Assembly (NCBI RefSeq): GCF_003312875.1
Contig: NZ_CP015163.1
Location: 1,736,001-1,800,000, forward strand
Direction: 5' to 3'
Origin: Amycolatopsis albispora
GTDB taxonomy: Bacteria > Actinomycetota > Actinomycetes > Mycobacteriales > Pseudonocardiaceae
Length of the DNA stretch: 64,000 bases
Shown in pieces: positions 1 through 8,053 of this stretch. Numbering within the stretch: the first letter of the stretch is position 1; every line of letters begins with the position of its first letter. Under the pieces are notes generated by a model. It saw only the letters and a program-made list of their open reading frames with translations, was not told where the DNA came from and made no database searches. The translations under genes and the position numbers were made by a program.

Positions 1-49
1 TCCGCTCCTCGGCGACCGCGATGAAGTATTCCAGCTGCCTCAGCTCCAT
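1..49 (-). CDS. LysR-family regulator, N-terminal fragment cut by the window edge
   Basis: On the minus strand an ATG at 49 opens a reading frame coding MELRQLEYFIAVAEER before the window ends. That string is the typical first helix of a LysR-type winged-helix DNA-binding domain. Only 16 codons are visible, so effector and targets cannot be said. It lies 11 bases downstream of the EEP nuclease gene on the same strand and could be read together with it. The call rests on the N-terminal signature alone. Confidence 0.7.
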   Translation of the reverse strand, partial: MELRQLEYFIAVAEER

Positions 50-60
50 GAACGTCAATG

Positions 61-879
61 CTAGCCCGCGGCGGAACCAGCTTTGAGACTTCTCAACGAG
101 CCGGGTCGATGTGGTGGCTCGGTGAACTCGGCGAGCACGCCGTAGTGATCGCTCGCCTGCACTCCGCCGACCGGTTCGGTGAACACGCGGCGGCAGTTCA
201 CCACCTTGAGCGGCGGGCCGTGGATTCCGGCGCGCACCAGCACGTAGTCGATCCGGCGGCCCGCTTCGGCGGGCATGTCACCGGCACGCACGAGCGGGTT
301 CTCCGGCGAGAAGGTGTGACCGGCTCCGCCGCGCCAGGAGTCGGCGTAGCGGGTGCTCAGGCCGTCCAGCGACTGCTTGCCGGTCCAGAACCGGACGCTG
401 GCGGAGTCGGGCTCGGCGTCGAAGTCCCCGGCGAGCACCACGGTCGCGGCCGGATCGGGCACCAGCCGGTCGACGAAGCGCGCCGCCGCCACCGCCTGCC
501 GTTCCCGCTCGGCCTCGTACCCGTACGGCCAGCTCGGCTTGTGGTGCACCAGCCACAGCGGCGACGGGGCGAGCACCTCGGCAACGACCGTGGCGCACCA
601 GGCGGACCGGATGTCCCGGCCCGGCGGTCGCAGGTCCAGTTCGTGCACCGCGCCGAGCGGCCAGCGGCTCACCGCGACCGCGCCCACCCCGGACTCGTCG
701 CGCCCGGAATGCCAGGCGAAGTGCCAGCCGGGGCCGAGCAGCCCGGTGATCTCGTCGTCCACCTCCTGCAAGGTGATCAGGTCGGGCGCCAGCGCGCGGA
801 TGCCGTCGGCGATCACCTCGCGGCGCCGCGGCCAGTCCGCCAGCTCCGGTGCCAGTGCGTTGAACGTCAGTACGCGCAT
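61..879 (-). CDS. Endonuclease/exonuclease/phosphatase (EEP) family protein
   Basis: A 272-residue protein of the EEP (DNase I-like) fold, a metal-dependent phosphodiesterase family acting on nucleic acids or phosphoester lipids; the substrate cannot be read here. It begins MRVLTFNAL, followed by LQEVDDE (metal-binding Glu), then LAGDFDAEPDS (the GDFN-like Asp motif) and ends with ASDHYGVLAEF (the SDHxG catalytic His motif). A longer open frame runs upstream to 1191, but it crosses the divergent DUF4383 gene and lacks family features, so the ATG at 879 is preferred. No signal peptide is visible, so a cytoplasmic protein is likely. The partial LysR gene follows on the same strand. Confidence 0.8.
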   Translation of the reverse strand: MRVLTFNALAPELADWPRRREVIADGIRALAPDLITLQEVDDEITGLLGPGWHFAWHSGRDESGVGAVAVSRWPLGAVHELDLRPPGRDIRSAWCATVVAEVLAPSPLWLVHHKPSWPYGYEAERERQAVAAARFVDRLVPDPAATVVLAGDFDAEPDSASVRFWTGKQSLDGLSTRYADSWRGGAGHTFSPENPLVRAGDMPAEAGRRIDYVLVRAGIHGPPLKVVNCRRVFTEPVGGVQASDHYGVLAEFTEPPHRPGSLRSLKAGSAAG

Positions 880-946
880 CGGTGTCCTTCCCGCGTGAAG
901 GCGACCGTAACGGGTACAGCGGGGGAGGACCGAACGGAGGCAAACC

Positions 947-1408
947 ATGCCCACTTCGCGCACACGACGCCCGATCCAGTTCGCCGCCCTGCTGGTCGGG
1001 GTCGCCTTCCTGGTGGTGGGGGTGCTCGGCTTCATCCCCGGCATCACCAGCGGCGACCTGCACTTCGCCGGGCCGCACTCGGCGGCGGAGCTGTTCGGCG
1101 CCTTCCAGGTTTCGGTGCTGCACAACCTGGTCCACCTGCTGTTCGGCGTGCTCGGCATCGCCGCGTTCGCCGGGCCGTGGCCGGCGCGCACCTTCCTGAT
1201 GGTCGGCGGCGGGCTCTACCTGGTGCTGTGGATCTACGGGCTGGCACTGGACGACGAGAGCCCGGTCAACTTCATCCCGGTGAACAACGCGGACAACTGG
1301 CTGCACCTGGGCCTCGGCGCGGCGATGGTCGCGCTCGGCCTGTCCGCCACGGCGGCCGAACGGGCCAAGGGCGAATACCCCCGCGATCCGGCCGGGTCAG
1401 ACGGCTGA
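947..1408 (+). CDS. DUF4383 small membrane protein
   Basis: A 153-residue predicted integral membrane protein with four hydrophobic segments (about residues 11-30, 55-75, 82-102 and 120-137). The sequence resembles the DUF4383 family of actinobacterial membrane proteins, including the FIPGI stretch and the NNADNWLHLGLG segment before the last helix. No biochemical role is known to me. A clear ribosome site (GGAGGC) lies five bases before the ATG. It is divergent from the EEP nuclease, and its 3' end overlaps the convergent SDR gene by 12 bases. Confidence 0.75.
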   Translation: MPTSRTRRPIQFAALLVGVAFLVVGVLGFIPGITSGDLHFAGPHSAAELFGAFQVSVLHNLVHLLFGVLGIAAFAGPWPARTFLMVGGGLYLVLWIYGLALDDESPVNFIPVNNADNWLHLGLGAAMVALGLSATAAERAKGEYPRDPAGSDG

Positions 1409-2158
1409 CCACCCGTTGTCCACCGGCAGGATCACGCCGTTGAGATTGCTCGCGGCGTCGGAGGCCAGGAACACGATCACCGCGGCCTGCTCGTCGGCCT
1501 CCGCGATGCGCCCGATGCTGGCCAGGTAGGGCGCGATGGTGGCCGGGCCGTGGCCTTCGGCGGGCAGCTGCTTGGCGATGGTGGTCATCGTCGCGCCGGG
1601 GGCGATGGCGTTCGTGCGGATCCCGTTGCTCCGGTACATGATCGCCAGCGACTTGGTCAGCCCGGCGATGCCGTGCTTGGACACGGTGTAGGCGGTGCCG
1701 GCGGCGCTGCCGCGCAGGGCGGCCTCGGACGCGGTGTTCACGATCGCGCCCTTGCCGCGTTCGAGCAGGTGGGGGAGCACCGCCCGGCTGAGCAGGAACG
1801 GCGCGGTCAGGTTGATCCGCAGCACGCGTTCCCATTCCGCGTCGGTGACGTCGGCCGCCGCGGTCATGCCGTCCATGATCCCGGCGTTGTTGACCAGCAC
1901 GTCGATGCCGCCGAACGCGTCGAGCGCGGTGGCGGTGACCCGGTCGACGACGGCCTGCTCGCTCAGGTCGCCCACGGCCGCGACGGCGGTGCCGCCCGCG
2001 CCGGTGATCTCGGCGACCACCGCCTCCGCGCCGGTGGCGTCGAGGTCGGCGACCACCACGTGAGCGCCTTCGCGGGCGAACCGGAGGGCGGCCGCGCGGC
2101 CGATGCCCGCCGCCGCGCCGGTGACGATCACGTTGCTGTTTTCGAGTCCGCTGGTCAT
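1397..2158 (-). CDS. Short-chain dehydrogenase/reductase (SDR)
   Basis: Classical SDR of 253 residues using NAD(P)H to interconvert an alcohol and a ketone; the substrate is not evident. The cofactor motif TGAAAGIG is at residues 13-20, NNAG in the middle, and the catalytic Ser-Tyr-Lys lies in NTASEAAL and AYTVSK. Asp at the end of the second strand (VVADLD) suggests NAD preference. The start at 2158 gives the family's usual N-terminus. An in-frame ATG at 2176 would add six residues and cannot be excluded, because the AGGA before 2158 is very close to the start. The gene is divergent from a TetR regulator 59 bases away, so the regulator probably controls it. Confidence 0.8.
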   Translation of the reverse strand: MTSGLENSNVIVTGAAAGIGRAAALRFAREGAHVVVADLDATGAEAVVAEITGAGGTAVAAVGDLSEQAVVDRVTATALDAFGGIDVLVNNAGIMDGMTAAADVTDAEWERVLRINLTAPFLLSRAVLPHLLERGKGAIVNTASEAALRGSAAGTAYTVSKHGIAGLTKSLAIMYRSNGIRTNAIAPGATMTTIAKQLPAEGHGPATIAPYLASIGRIAEADEQAAVIVFLASDAASNLNGVILPVDNGWSAV

Positions 2159-2179
2159 GGTCCTACTTTCTGGCATGGT

Positions 2180-2209
2180 GTGACAGTAAGTCCGAGTGTG
2201 CCAGATAGT
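2180..2209 (+). promoter_or_regulatory. Candidate promoter of the TetR gene
   Basis: GTGACA at 2180-2185 and GATAGT at 2204-2209 are separated by 18 bases and match -35 and -10 consensus at five and four of six positions. Transcription would begin about 2216, almost at the GTG start at 2218, which implies a leaderless transcript. The same short region must also hold the SDR promoter and the TetR operator. Assigned by eye only. Confidence 0.35.
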
Positions 2210-2217
2210 AGGCTGCG

Positions 2218-2826
2218 GTGGTGGTGAACCGGACCGCGGCCGGACGGCCGCCGCTCACCGAGCGGCGCAAGGCGGAGACACGGCTGGAAATCGCACGCGA
2301 GGCCGTGCGGTTGTTCACCACGCGCGGGGTGGCGGCGACGTCGGTCGAGGACATCGCGGCCGCCGCGGGCATCTCGACGCGCACGTTCTGGCGGTACGCG
2401 ACGGGCAAGGAGGACAGCGTCCGGCCGCTGCTCACCGCGGGCATCGAGCTGCTGGCGGGCGTGCTGGGCGCGTGGCGGCCGGGGCAGGACATCGCGGCGG
2501 TGTTCGACGCGGCGGCCCGGCGGACGGTCGCCGACGTGCCGACCATGGTGTCGCTGGTCCGCCTCTCCCAGACCGAACCGGGCCTGCGTGCGGTGTGGCT
2601 GCGGGCGCACAACGACGCGGAACTCGTGTTCGCCGACGCGATCGCACGCTCGCTAAACCGGCCCGCCGGTGATCTGGACGCCCGCGTGCTGGCGGCGATG
2701 GTGAACGGCGCGCTGCGGGCGGCGGTCGAGCACTACGCCGAGGGCGAGCGGGCGGACTGGGCCGATCTGACGGTGGTGGTCGAGAAGGCGCTGCGCACCG
2801 CGATGCGCGGCTTTCCCGATGGTTAG
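2218..2826 (+). CDS. TetR-family transcriptional regulator
   Basis: A 202-residue one-component repressor of the TetR type. The N-terminal helix-turn-helix reads TSVEDIAAAAGISTRTFWRY (about residues 41-60), followed by an all-helical ligand/dimerization domain of usual length. Three consecutive GTG codons (2218, 2221, 2224) could start it; no Shine-Dalgarno sequence is seen, consistent with leaderless translation. It is divergent from the SDR gene, and TetR members commonly repress the gene they face. The ligand is unknown. The stop is immediately followed by a 16-base repeat shared with the 7.1 kb region. Confidence 0.85.
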   Translation: MVVNRTAAGRPPLTERRKAETRLEIAREAVRLFTTRGVAATSVEDIAAAAGISTRTFWRYATGKEDSVRPLLTAGIELLAGVLGAWRPGQDIAAVFDAAARRTVADVPTMVSLVRLSQTEPGLRAVWLRAHNDAELVFADAIARSLNRPAGDLDARVLAAMVNGALRAAVEHYAEGERADWADLTVVVEKALRTAMRGFPDG

Positions 2827-2842
2827 GTGTATAACGACCTAT
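2827..2842. repeat. 16-base repeat, copy 1, between convergent genes
   Basis: GTGTATAACGACCTAT begins directly after the TetR stop and runs into the stop codon of the convergent acetyltransferase gene. An identical 16-mer occurs at 7096-7111, again at the end of converging genes. With its left flank this copy forms TAGGT/ACCTA arms around an eight-base loop. Confidence 0.6.
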
Positions 2843-3396
2843 TCAGCGCCGCTCTGTCGCGCCCGCCAGTCAGGAGCTAGGACAGACCAAACTTCGAGGT
2901 CGTACCACTCGCCGCGGTGCAACCCGGCTTCGCGGAGCACGCCGTCCCGCTGCATGCCCAAGCGCCGCGCGACCGCGATGCTGGCCGTGTTGCCCGAAGC
3001 CACCTGCCATTCGATGCGGTGGATCCCGCGTTCGGTCACGGCCCAGTCGATGATCACCTCGACCGCCCTGGTGACCAGTCCGCGGCCCGCGGCGGACGGC
3101 TCCAGCCAGCACCCGGCCTCGGCGGTGCCCTGCGTGACGTCCATGGTGCGGAACAACACGCCGCCGACGAGCTTGCCGTCGACGCGGATGCCGTACAGCC
3201 TGCCGGTGTCGGCGGCCGTTTTGTCCGCATAGGACTGCAGGAAGGCGCGGCTCGAAGCGAGGTCGGTGACCCGGTCGGCCAGCCCGATGAACCGGCCGAC
3301 GAACTCGCGGCCGCGGTCGATGTTGGCCAGGAACTCCTCGGCGTGCCACGGTTCGAGCGGGCCCAGTTCGGCGTCGCCGAGGGAAATCGCGTACAT
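2839..3396 (-). CDS. GNAT N-acetyltransferase, RimJ/RimL type
   Basis: A 185-residue acetyl-CoA-dependent transferase of the ribosomal-protein/amine type (Acetyltransf_3). It opens MYAISLGDAELGPLEPWHAEEF, shows the strand GKLVGGVLFR, and has the acetyl-CoA pyrophosphate loop region EPSAAGRGLVTRAVEVIIDWA, then IHRIEWQVASGNTASIAVARRLG and a C-terminal WYDLEVWSVL typical of the RimL group. The start at 3396 fits these features; a frame open to 4131 crosses the divergent gene and is a shadow. It is divergent from the DUF6000-like gene with only 27 bases between starts. The acceptor is unknown. Confidence 0.8.
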   Translation of the reverse strand: MYAISLGDAELGPLEPWHAEEFLANIDRGREFVGRFIGLADRVTDLASSRAFLQSYADKTAADTGRLYGIRVDGKLVGGVLFRTMDVTQGTAEAGCWLEPSAAGRGLVTRAVEVIIDWAVTERGIHRIEWQVASGNTASIAVARRLGMQRDGVLREAGLHRGEWYDLEVWSVLAPDWRARQSGAE

Positions 3397-3423
3397 GGCG
3401 CGGATTCTGCCAAACTGCCCGGC

Positions 3424-4002
3424 ATGACCGGGGACGTCTACGACCGTTACGTGGTCGGTGCCGGGGAGCGGCCGCGGTACAGCCAGTTGCTGCACGCGAA
3501 CTTCGTCGGCTTGGGGCCGGGCCGGGACGAGTTCGTCCGGCAGCTGATCGAGGCGGCCGGTCAGGTCACCGACGACGAGCTGACCCGGTTGCTCGCGGAC
3601 GACTGGCGGTCGAAGATCACCGCGGCCTGGCTGATCGGCGTCGGCCGGCGTGCGGGGTTCCGGCAGCGGATCGGGGAGCTGCTGCTGGAGAGCCAGTACG
3701 TCTACGCCGGGCAGGGTTACTGCTACGCGCTGGCCCGGCTGGGCACCACCGCCGACGCGGCGATCCTGGCCACCTATCTCGACCGGTACCTGCGGCGACT
3801 GGACGCGCGGTACGACCAGGAATGGGCGCTGGCCGCGCTGCGGCGGGTCGATGCCGGCCTGGGGCAGCGGTATGCCACGCAGTTCACCTGGCCGGGCGGG
3901 CCGTGGCACGCGTGGGCCGCGGCGAACCGCGTCGAGCGGGAGGATGGGCGCGATCTGCTGGTCTTCGCCTGGTCCCTGATCGACGACGCCGAGCGCGGCT
4001 GA
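3424..4002 (+). CDS. DUF6000-like protein of unknown function
   Basis: A 192-residue cytoplasmic protein. The blocks WRSKITAAWLIGVGRR, AGQGYCYALARLG and YDQEWALAALRRVDA resemble what I recall of the DUF6000 family in Streptomyces and relatives; this assignment is from memory of motifs. The helical, repeat-like composition suggests a small helical-repeat fold. No catalytic motif is visible. The ATG at 3424 is chosen because the open frame further upstream overlaps the divergent acetyltransferase. Confidence 0.6.
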   Translation: MTGDVYDRYVVGAGERPRYSQLLHANFVGLGPGRDEFVRQLIEAAGQVTDDELTRLLADDWRSKITAAWLIGVGRRAGFRQRIGELLLESQYVYAGQGYCYALARLGTTADAAILATYLDRYLRRLDARYDQEWALAALRRVDAGLGQRYATQFTWPGGPWHAWAAANRVEREDGRDLLVFAWSLIDDAERG

Positions 4003-4086
4003 CCGCCGCACTGGCGCAGACCGATGGTGCGGGATCCGCACGACGCCGAGCCGCCGTCCGGGCGCCGCCGGTGCTTCACTGAGCGC

Positions 4087-4707
4087 GTGCCCCGCACCGA
4101 GCCGTACTGGAACACCAATGTCGCGCGGCATCCGGATGTGCTGCGTGCCGTGCCCGCCGGTTGCCGCGCCGCGCTCGACGTCGGGTGCGGGGACGGCCTG
4201 CTGGCACGCAAACTGTCCGCACGCGCGGAGCGCGTCACCGGGATCGACAGCTCACCGGAGATGATCGCGCGTGCCCGCGAACTGACCGACGACGACGCGG
4301 TGTCCTTTGTGGAGGGTGACTTCCTCACGACCGGGCTCGCCGCGGGTTACGACTTCCTTTGCTCGGTCACCGCGATCCACCACATGGACTTCCACGCGGC
4401 GCTCACCCGGATGCGCGACCTCCTGCGGCCGGGCGGCACCCTCGTGGTCGTCGGGCTGGCACGAGAAGCGTCACCGGCGGACTGGGCGGCGTGGGTCGCC
4501 GCCGCGCCGATCGTGCGGATCACCAAGCTGGTGCGCCGCGCGGGCGGCCCGCCGGGATTGCCGGTCGCCGAGCCGCCGCTGAGCTACGCGCAGGTGCGCA
4601 CCGCGGCGGCGCGGCTGCTGCCGGGTGTGCGTTACCGGCGGCACCTGCTCCGCCGGTACTCGCTGGTCTGGCGTAAACCGGTCAGTGGCGTTCGCTCTGC
4701 TGCTTGA
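4087..4707 (+). CDS. SAM-dependent class I methyltransferase
   Basis: About 206 residues from a GTG at 4087, beginning VPRTEPYWNTNVARHP. The SAM-binding motif I is LDVGCGDGLL, motif II contains VTGIDSSPEMI, and the motif III/IV region is FLCSVTAIHHM with a post-motif LRPGGTLVVVGL. This is the Methyltransf_25/11 fold, which methylates small molecules. The substrate is not predictable. An upstream ATG at 4024 would add 21 low-complexity residues and is less likely. The 3' end overlaps the convergent XRE regulator by 26 bases. Confidence 0.8.
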   Translation: MPRTEPYWNTNVARHPDVLRAVPAGCRAALDVGCGDGLLARKLSARAERVTGIDSSPEMIARARELTDDDAVSFVEGDFLTTGLAAGYDFLCSVTAIHHMDFHAALTRMRDLLRPGGTLVVVGLAREASPADWAAWVAAAPIVRITKLVRRAGGPPGLPVAEPPLSYAQVRTAAARLLPGVRYRRHLLRRYSLVWRKPVSGVRSAA

Positions 4708-5527
4708 GGATGCGCAGCGCGTCGGCCGTAGCCGGGTCGTCCGGGGTGTAGATCTCCAGCCGGTGGCCGGGGCTGTCCGGTTGCAGCCACACCTGGTAGG
4801 TCACGTCGAGCGCGCCGACGGTGGGGTGCCGCAGGTGCATCGGCCCGACGGTGCAGTCGGCGACCTCGCCGGTGGCCCACAGCGCGGCGAACTCGTCGCT
4901 GCGCATGGTGAGTTCGCCGATCAGGGCGGCCAGCCGCGCGTCGGTGGGGAAGCGGCCCGCGGTGAGCCGGAGGTAGGCGACGTGGATGCGGGCGAGCTCG
5001 TCCCAGTTGCGGTGCAGGTCGCGGGTGAGCGGGTCGAGGAAGAACAGGCGCGGGATGGACGGCCGGTGCTCGTCGTCGAAGGCCGCTTCGAACGGCAGGT
5101 GCGAGGCGAAGATCGCGTGCCCGGTGCGGTTCCACGCGAGCACGTCACCGCGTCGCCCGAGCACGAGCGCCGGGGTGGCGTCACCGAGGGCTTCCAGCAG
5201 CGCGAGCACCCGCGGGTGGAGCACTTCCGGTGGTGGCTCGGAAAGGCCGGGGCGCGCGGCGCGCCGGGCGAGGTTGTGCAGGTGGACGGTTTCGATCTGG
5301 TCGAGCTGCAGCACCCGGGCGAGTGCGTCGAGCACCTGGGCGGAGGCGGTCTCGGCCTGCCCCTGTTCCAGCCGCGTGTAGTACCCGGCGCTCACCCCGG
5401 CCAGCTGCGCGAGTTCTTCGCGGCGCAGCCCGGGAACCCGGCGGGCGGTCCCGTAGGTGCGCAGGCCGGCCGCCGCCGGGGTGACGCGGTCACGACGGCT
5501 CTTCAGGAATCCACCCAAGGTCTCCAC
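4682..5527 (-). CDS. XRE-family regulator with MmyB-like ligand domain
   Basis: A 281-residue regulator starting at GTG 5527 (VETLGGFLKSRRD). The N-terminal helix-turn-helix reads RREELAQLAGVSAGYYTRLEQGQ, the diagnostic pattern of actinobacterial MmyB-like XRE proteins. The C-terminal two thirds (WNRTGHAIF, GRFPTDARLAALIGEL, HLRHPTVGALDVTYQVW) is the MmyB PAS-like ligand-binding domain. Members usually regulate a divergent oxidoreductase or pump; here the divergent neighbour is an MFS transporter and a long inverted repeat lies between the two starts. Confidence 0.85.
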   Translation of the reverse strand: METLGGFLKSRRDRVTPAAAGLRTYGTARRVPGLRREELAQLAGVSAGYYTRLEQGQAETASAQVLDALARVLQLDQIETVHLHNLARRAARPGLSEPPPEVLHPRVLALLEALGDATPALVLGRRGDVLAWNRTGHAIFASHLPFEAAFDDEHRPSIPRLFFLDPLTRDLHRNWDELARIHVAYLRLTAGRFPTDARLAALIGELTMRSDEFAALWATGEVADCTVGPMHLRHPTVGALDVTYQVWLQPDSPGHRLEIYTPDDPATADALRILKQQSERH

Positions 5528-5557
5528 GCCACCGAGCCTAGGCGGCGGCCGCGGGCC

Positions 5558-5584
5558 GTGGGTGTACCTGCTGGGTATACCCAC
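5558..5584. promoter_or_regulatory. Inverted repeat, probable operator for the MmyB-like regulator
   Basis: Arms GTGGGTGTACC (5558-5568) and GGTATACCCAC (5574-5584) are complementary with one mismatch and are separated by TGCTG. The element sits midway between the regulator start (5527) and the transporter start (5631), where a divergent-promoter operator is expected. Confidence 0.55.
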
Positions 5585-5630
5585 GGCACGGGGCTGGCTG
5601 CTGCCCGCGTGCGGGCCGAATCTCGGTGCC

Positions 5631-7103
5631 ATGTCCCAACAACGCACTTCACCGGACCTGCGGGCGTGGGCCGGGCTGCTGGTGGTCCTCGGTCCCGTCC
5701 TGCTGGTCTCGATGGACGGTTCGATCCTGTTCCTGGCGATGCCCCGGATCGGCCAGGCCCTCACCCCGACCGCCGACGAGGCACTGTGGATCCTGGACAG
5801 CTACGGCTTCGCGGTCGGCTCGCTGCTGATCGCGTTCGGCACCATCGGCGACCGCTACGGCAGGCTGAGGCTGCTGATGATCGGCGCCTCGGTGTTCGGT
5901 CTCGCGTCGGCGGGGGCGGCCTTCGCGCCGACGCCGGAACTGCTCGTCACCGCGCGGGCGCTGATGGGTGTGGCGGGCGCGACCCTGCTGCCGTCGGCGC
6001 TGGCCGTGCTGAGCGAACTGTTCTCCGACGCGCGGCAGCGGGCGCGCGCCATCGGCATCTTCGCCGCGGCGTTCGCCGCCGGTTTCGCCATTGGCCCGGT
6101 GGTCGGGGGAGTGCTGCTGGAGCGGTTCTGGTGGGGCTCGGTCTTCCTGGTCAACCTGCCCGTGCTGGTCCTGTTCCTGGTGTTCGCGCCGATCCTGCTC
6201 CGCGAGGTGCGCACGGTCCGCTCCGGGCGGGTGGACGTGGTGAGCGTGGTGACGTCGGCGCTCGGCCTGCTGCTGGCGGTGTACGCGCTCAAGCACACCG
6301 CGGCGGAGGGGTTCTCGGTGTGGCCGCTGCTCGCCGGGATCGCGGGAGTCGTGCTGCTGGTGTGGTTCGTGCGGCGGCAGCGGCACCTGGCCCACCCGCT
6401 GATGGACTTCACGTTGTTCCGCGACCGGGTGTTCACCGTCGCGATCATCACCGGGTTGCTGCCGCTGGCGGCGTGGTCGGCGGCGGCCTACCTGGCGGGT
6501 GTCTACCTGCAGTCGGTGCTGGAGTTGCCGGTGCTGCGCACGGCGTTGCTCGCACTGCCCGGCGCGGCCGTGCTCACCCTCACCTGCGTGATCACGCCGT
6601 TTGTAGTGGACCGCATCGGAAAGCGGGCCGCGCTCGTGGCCTGCCACTTCTCCATCGCGGCGGGCCTGCTGCTCCTGCTGCCGACGGCGACCACCGGCGG
6701 GATCGGCTGGTACGTCGCCTCCACCGTGGTCGCGGGCGTCGGCTACGGCATCTCGTTCGCCGTGGTGGCCGACACCGCGGTGGGGGCGGTGCCCGCCGAA
6801 CGCGCGGGTTCGGCGGGCGCGATCGCGGAGACCAGCAACGAAATCGGCAACGCGCTGGGCATCGCGCTGCTCGGTTCGCTGGCGGCACTGGTGTTCCGCC
6901 TCGGGGGACCGGACCTCGCACCCACCCTGGACGAAACCCTGCAACTGCCGGGCCTGGTGGCGTCGGTGGTGGGGGAGGCCAAGGCGGCCTTCGTGACGGG
7001 CGTGCACTGGGTGGCGGGGGTGGCCGCCCTGCTGCACCTGGCGCTGGGCGGCCTGGCCCTCCGCTGGATCCCGGCCCATCGCCGAACCTTGCTGAGTGTA
7101 TAA
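5631..7103 (+). CDS. MFS drug transporter, DHA2/EmrB-QacA type, 14 TM segments
   Basis: A 490-residue proton-coupled efflux pump of the EmrB/QacA group. Start ATG 5631 gives MSQQRTSPDLRAWAGLLVVLGPVLLVSMDGSILFLAMPRI, in which the VSMDGSILFLAMP segment corresponds to the conserved TM1 motif. GDRYGRLRLL is the loop 2-3 motif A and ALMGVAGATLLPSALAVLSELF covers the TM4-TM5 region. About fourteen hydrophobic segments are visible. Open frame upstream of 5631 lies in the divergent promoter region and is not coding. Probably repressed by the neighbouring XRE protein. Exports an unknown cationic or lipophilic compound. Confidence 0.85.
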   Translation: MSQQRTSPDLRAWAGLLVVLGPVLLVSMDGSILFLAMPRIGQALTPTADEALWILDSYGFAVGSLLIAFGTIGDRYGRLRLLMIGASVFGLASAGAAFAPTPELLVTARALMGVAGATLLPSALAVLSELFSDARQRARAIGIFAAAFAAGFAIGPVVGGVLLERFWWGSVFLVNLPVLVLFLVFAPILLREVRTVRSGRVDVVSVVTSALGLLLAVYALKHTAAEGFSVWPLLAGIAGVVLLVWFVRRQRHLAHPLMDFTLFRDRVFTVAIITGLLPLAAWSAAAYLAGVYLQSVLELPVLRTALLALPGAAVLTLTCVITPFVVDRIGKRAALVACHFSIAAGLLLLLPTATTGGIGWYVASTVVAGVGYGISFAVVADTAVGAVPAERAGSAGAIAETSNEIGNALGIALLGSLAALVFRLGGPDLAPTLDETLQLPGLVASVVGEAKAAFVTGVHWVAGVAALLHLALGGLALRWIPAHRRTLLSV

Positions 7104-7111
7104 CGACCTAT
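7096..7111. repeat. 16-base repeat, copy 2, between convergent genes
   Basis: GTGTATAACGACCTAT, identical to 2827-2842, spans the stop codon of the MFS gene. In this copy the flanks extend a small hairpin: AGTGTATA and TATACGCT pair with one G-T wobble around ACGACC. Confidence 0.6.
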
Positions 7112-7124
7112 ACGCTCGGGCTTT

Positions 7125-7140
7125 GTGCGAAAAATCGCAC
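7125..7140. terminator. Small hairpin between convergent genes
   Basis: GTGCGA and TCGCAC form a perfect six-base stem around AAAA, in the 63-base gap between the MFS stop and the stop of the convergent oxidoreductase. No strong T-run follows on either strand, so it is a weak terminator candidate at best. Confidence 0.35.
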
Positions 7141-7166
7141 CACCATTGGAAAACCTGGCAAAGAGG

Positions 7167-8030
7167 TCAGGCCGGGTTCCGCAGGAGTTCGGTCAGTGCG
7201 GCGATGCTGTGGTCGCGGTGCCCGAGTTCGACGGCCCTGGTCAGCAGCTCGTGCATCGGGGTGTTCCAGGAGAAGTCGATCCCGGTGTCCCGCGCGAGTT
7301 CCTGGTCGTAGGCGATGCTTTCGTGGAACAGGCCGAGCGAGGAGGCCGGATTGGTGTAGTCGCCGGTGTCGATGTGCTCGGCCAGGCTCGGCAGCACCGC
7401 GGCGATCATCTCCAGCCACTTCACCGTGTACGGCACCAGCGAGGCGGCGGTCAGGCCGCGTTCGGTGACCAGCGCGGCACCCTGGAAGAAGCCGAGCAGG
7501 GCGGGCAGCAGGGTGCCGCCGACGGCCGACTCGTACAGCGTGGCCAGGTCGACGTCCTCGCCGAGGAACACGGTGTCGCCGCCCAGGGTGCGGAGCAGTT
7601 CGGCGTGCCGGTCGAAGACGGACCGGTCGCCGCTGTAGTAGAGCAGCGTGTCGGGCTTGCCGACCGCTTCGGGCACGTTCTTCACCGCGCCGTCGAGGAA
7701 GTCGGCGCCGTGGGCGGTGGCCCAGCCGGCCATGCGCCGCGCGCCGGAGGGAATGCCGCTGTTGAGGGTGATCAGGGTGCGGCCAGCGACCACACCGGCG
7801 GCGGGTTCGAGGGCGGCCAGGGTAGCGTCGTAGGTGGTGAGGCAGGCGATCACCACCGGGCTGGCGGCCACGGCCCGCTCGATGCCGGTGACTTCGCGGG
7901 CGGCGAGTGCGGGCACGCGGCCGGGCGTGCGGTTCCACACGGTGACCGAGTGCCCGCCGTCGATGAGCGCCTGGGCGAGTGCCGAGCCCATCGCGCCGAG
8001 GCCGACGACGGTGACGTCTGTGCTGTGCAT
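7167..8030 (-). CDS. NAD(P)-binding oxidoreductase, imine-reductase-like
   Basis: A 287-residue member of the beta-hydroxyacid dehydrogenase/6-phosphogluconate dehydrogenase superfamily. The Rossmann motif VVGLGAMGSALAQAL is near residue 8, and the NR in TVWNRTPGR suggests NADPH use. The catalytic Lys-x-x-x-Asn of hydroxyacid dehydrogenases is not at the usual site (YESAVGGTLLPALLGF stands there), which points to the imine reductase branch. It would reduce a cyclic imine or related C=N/C=O bond. Divergent from an HxlR regulator 74 bases away, an arrangement that often reflects control of the oxidoreductase by the HxlR protein. Confidence 0.75.
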   Translation of the reverse strand: MHSTDVTVVGLGAMGSALAQALIDGGHSVTVWNRTPGRVPALAAREVTGIERAVAASPVVIACLTTYDATLAALEPAAGVVAGRTLITLNSGIPSGARRMAGWATAHGADFLDGAVKNVPEAVGKPDTLLYYSGDRSVFDRHAELLRTLGGDTVFLGEDVDLATLYESAVGGTLLPALLGFFQGAALVTERGLTAASLVPYTVKWLEMIAAVLPSLAEHIDTGDYTNPASSLGLFHESIAYDQELARDTGIDFSWNTPMHELLTRAVELGHRDHSIAALTELLRNPA

Positions 8031-8053
8031 GTCCTGATCCTGGCCGAAGCACG

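Noticed and set aside
4625..7468. 947-codon plus-strand open frame over the XRE and MFS genes
   Set aside because: Crosses real genes in the wrong frame and is low-complexity; the MFS and XRE frames carry clear family motifs.
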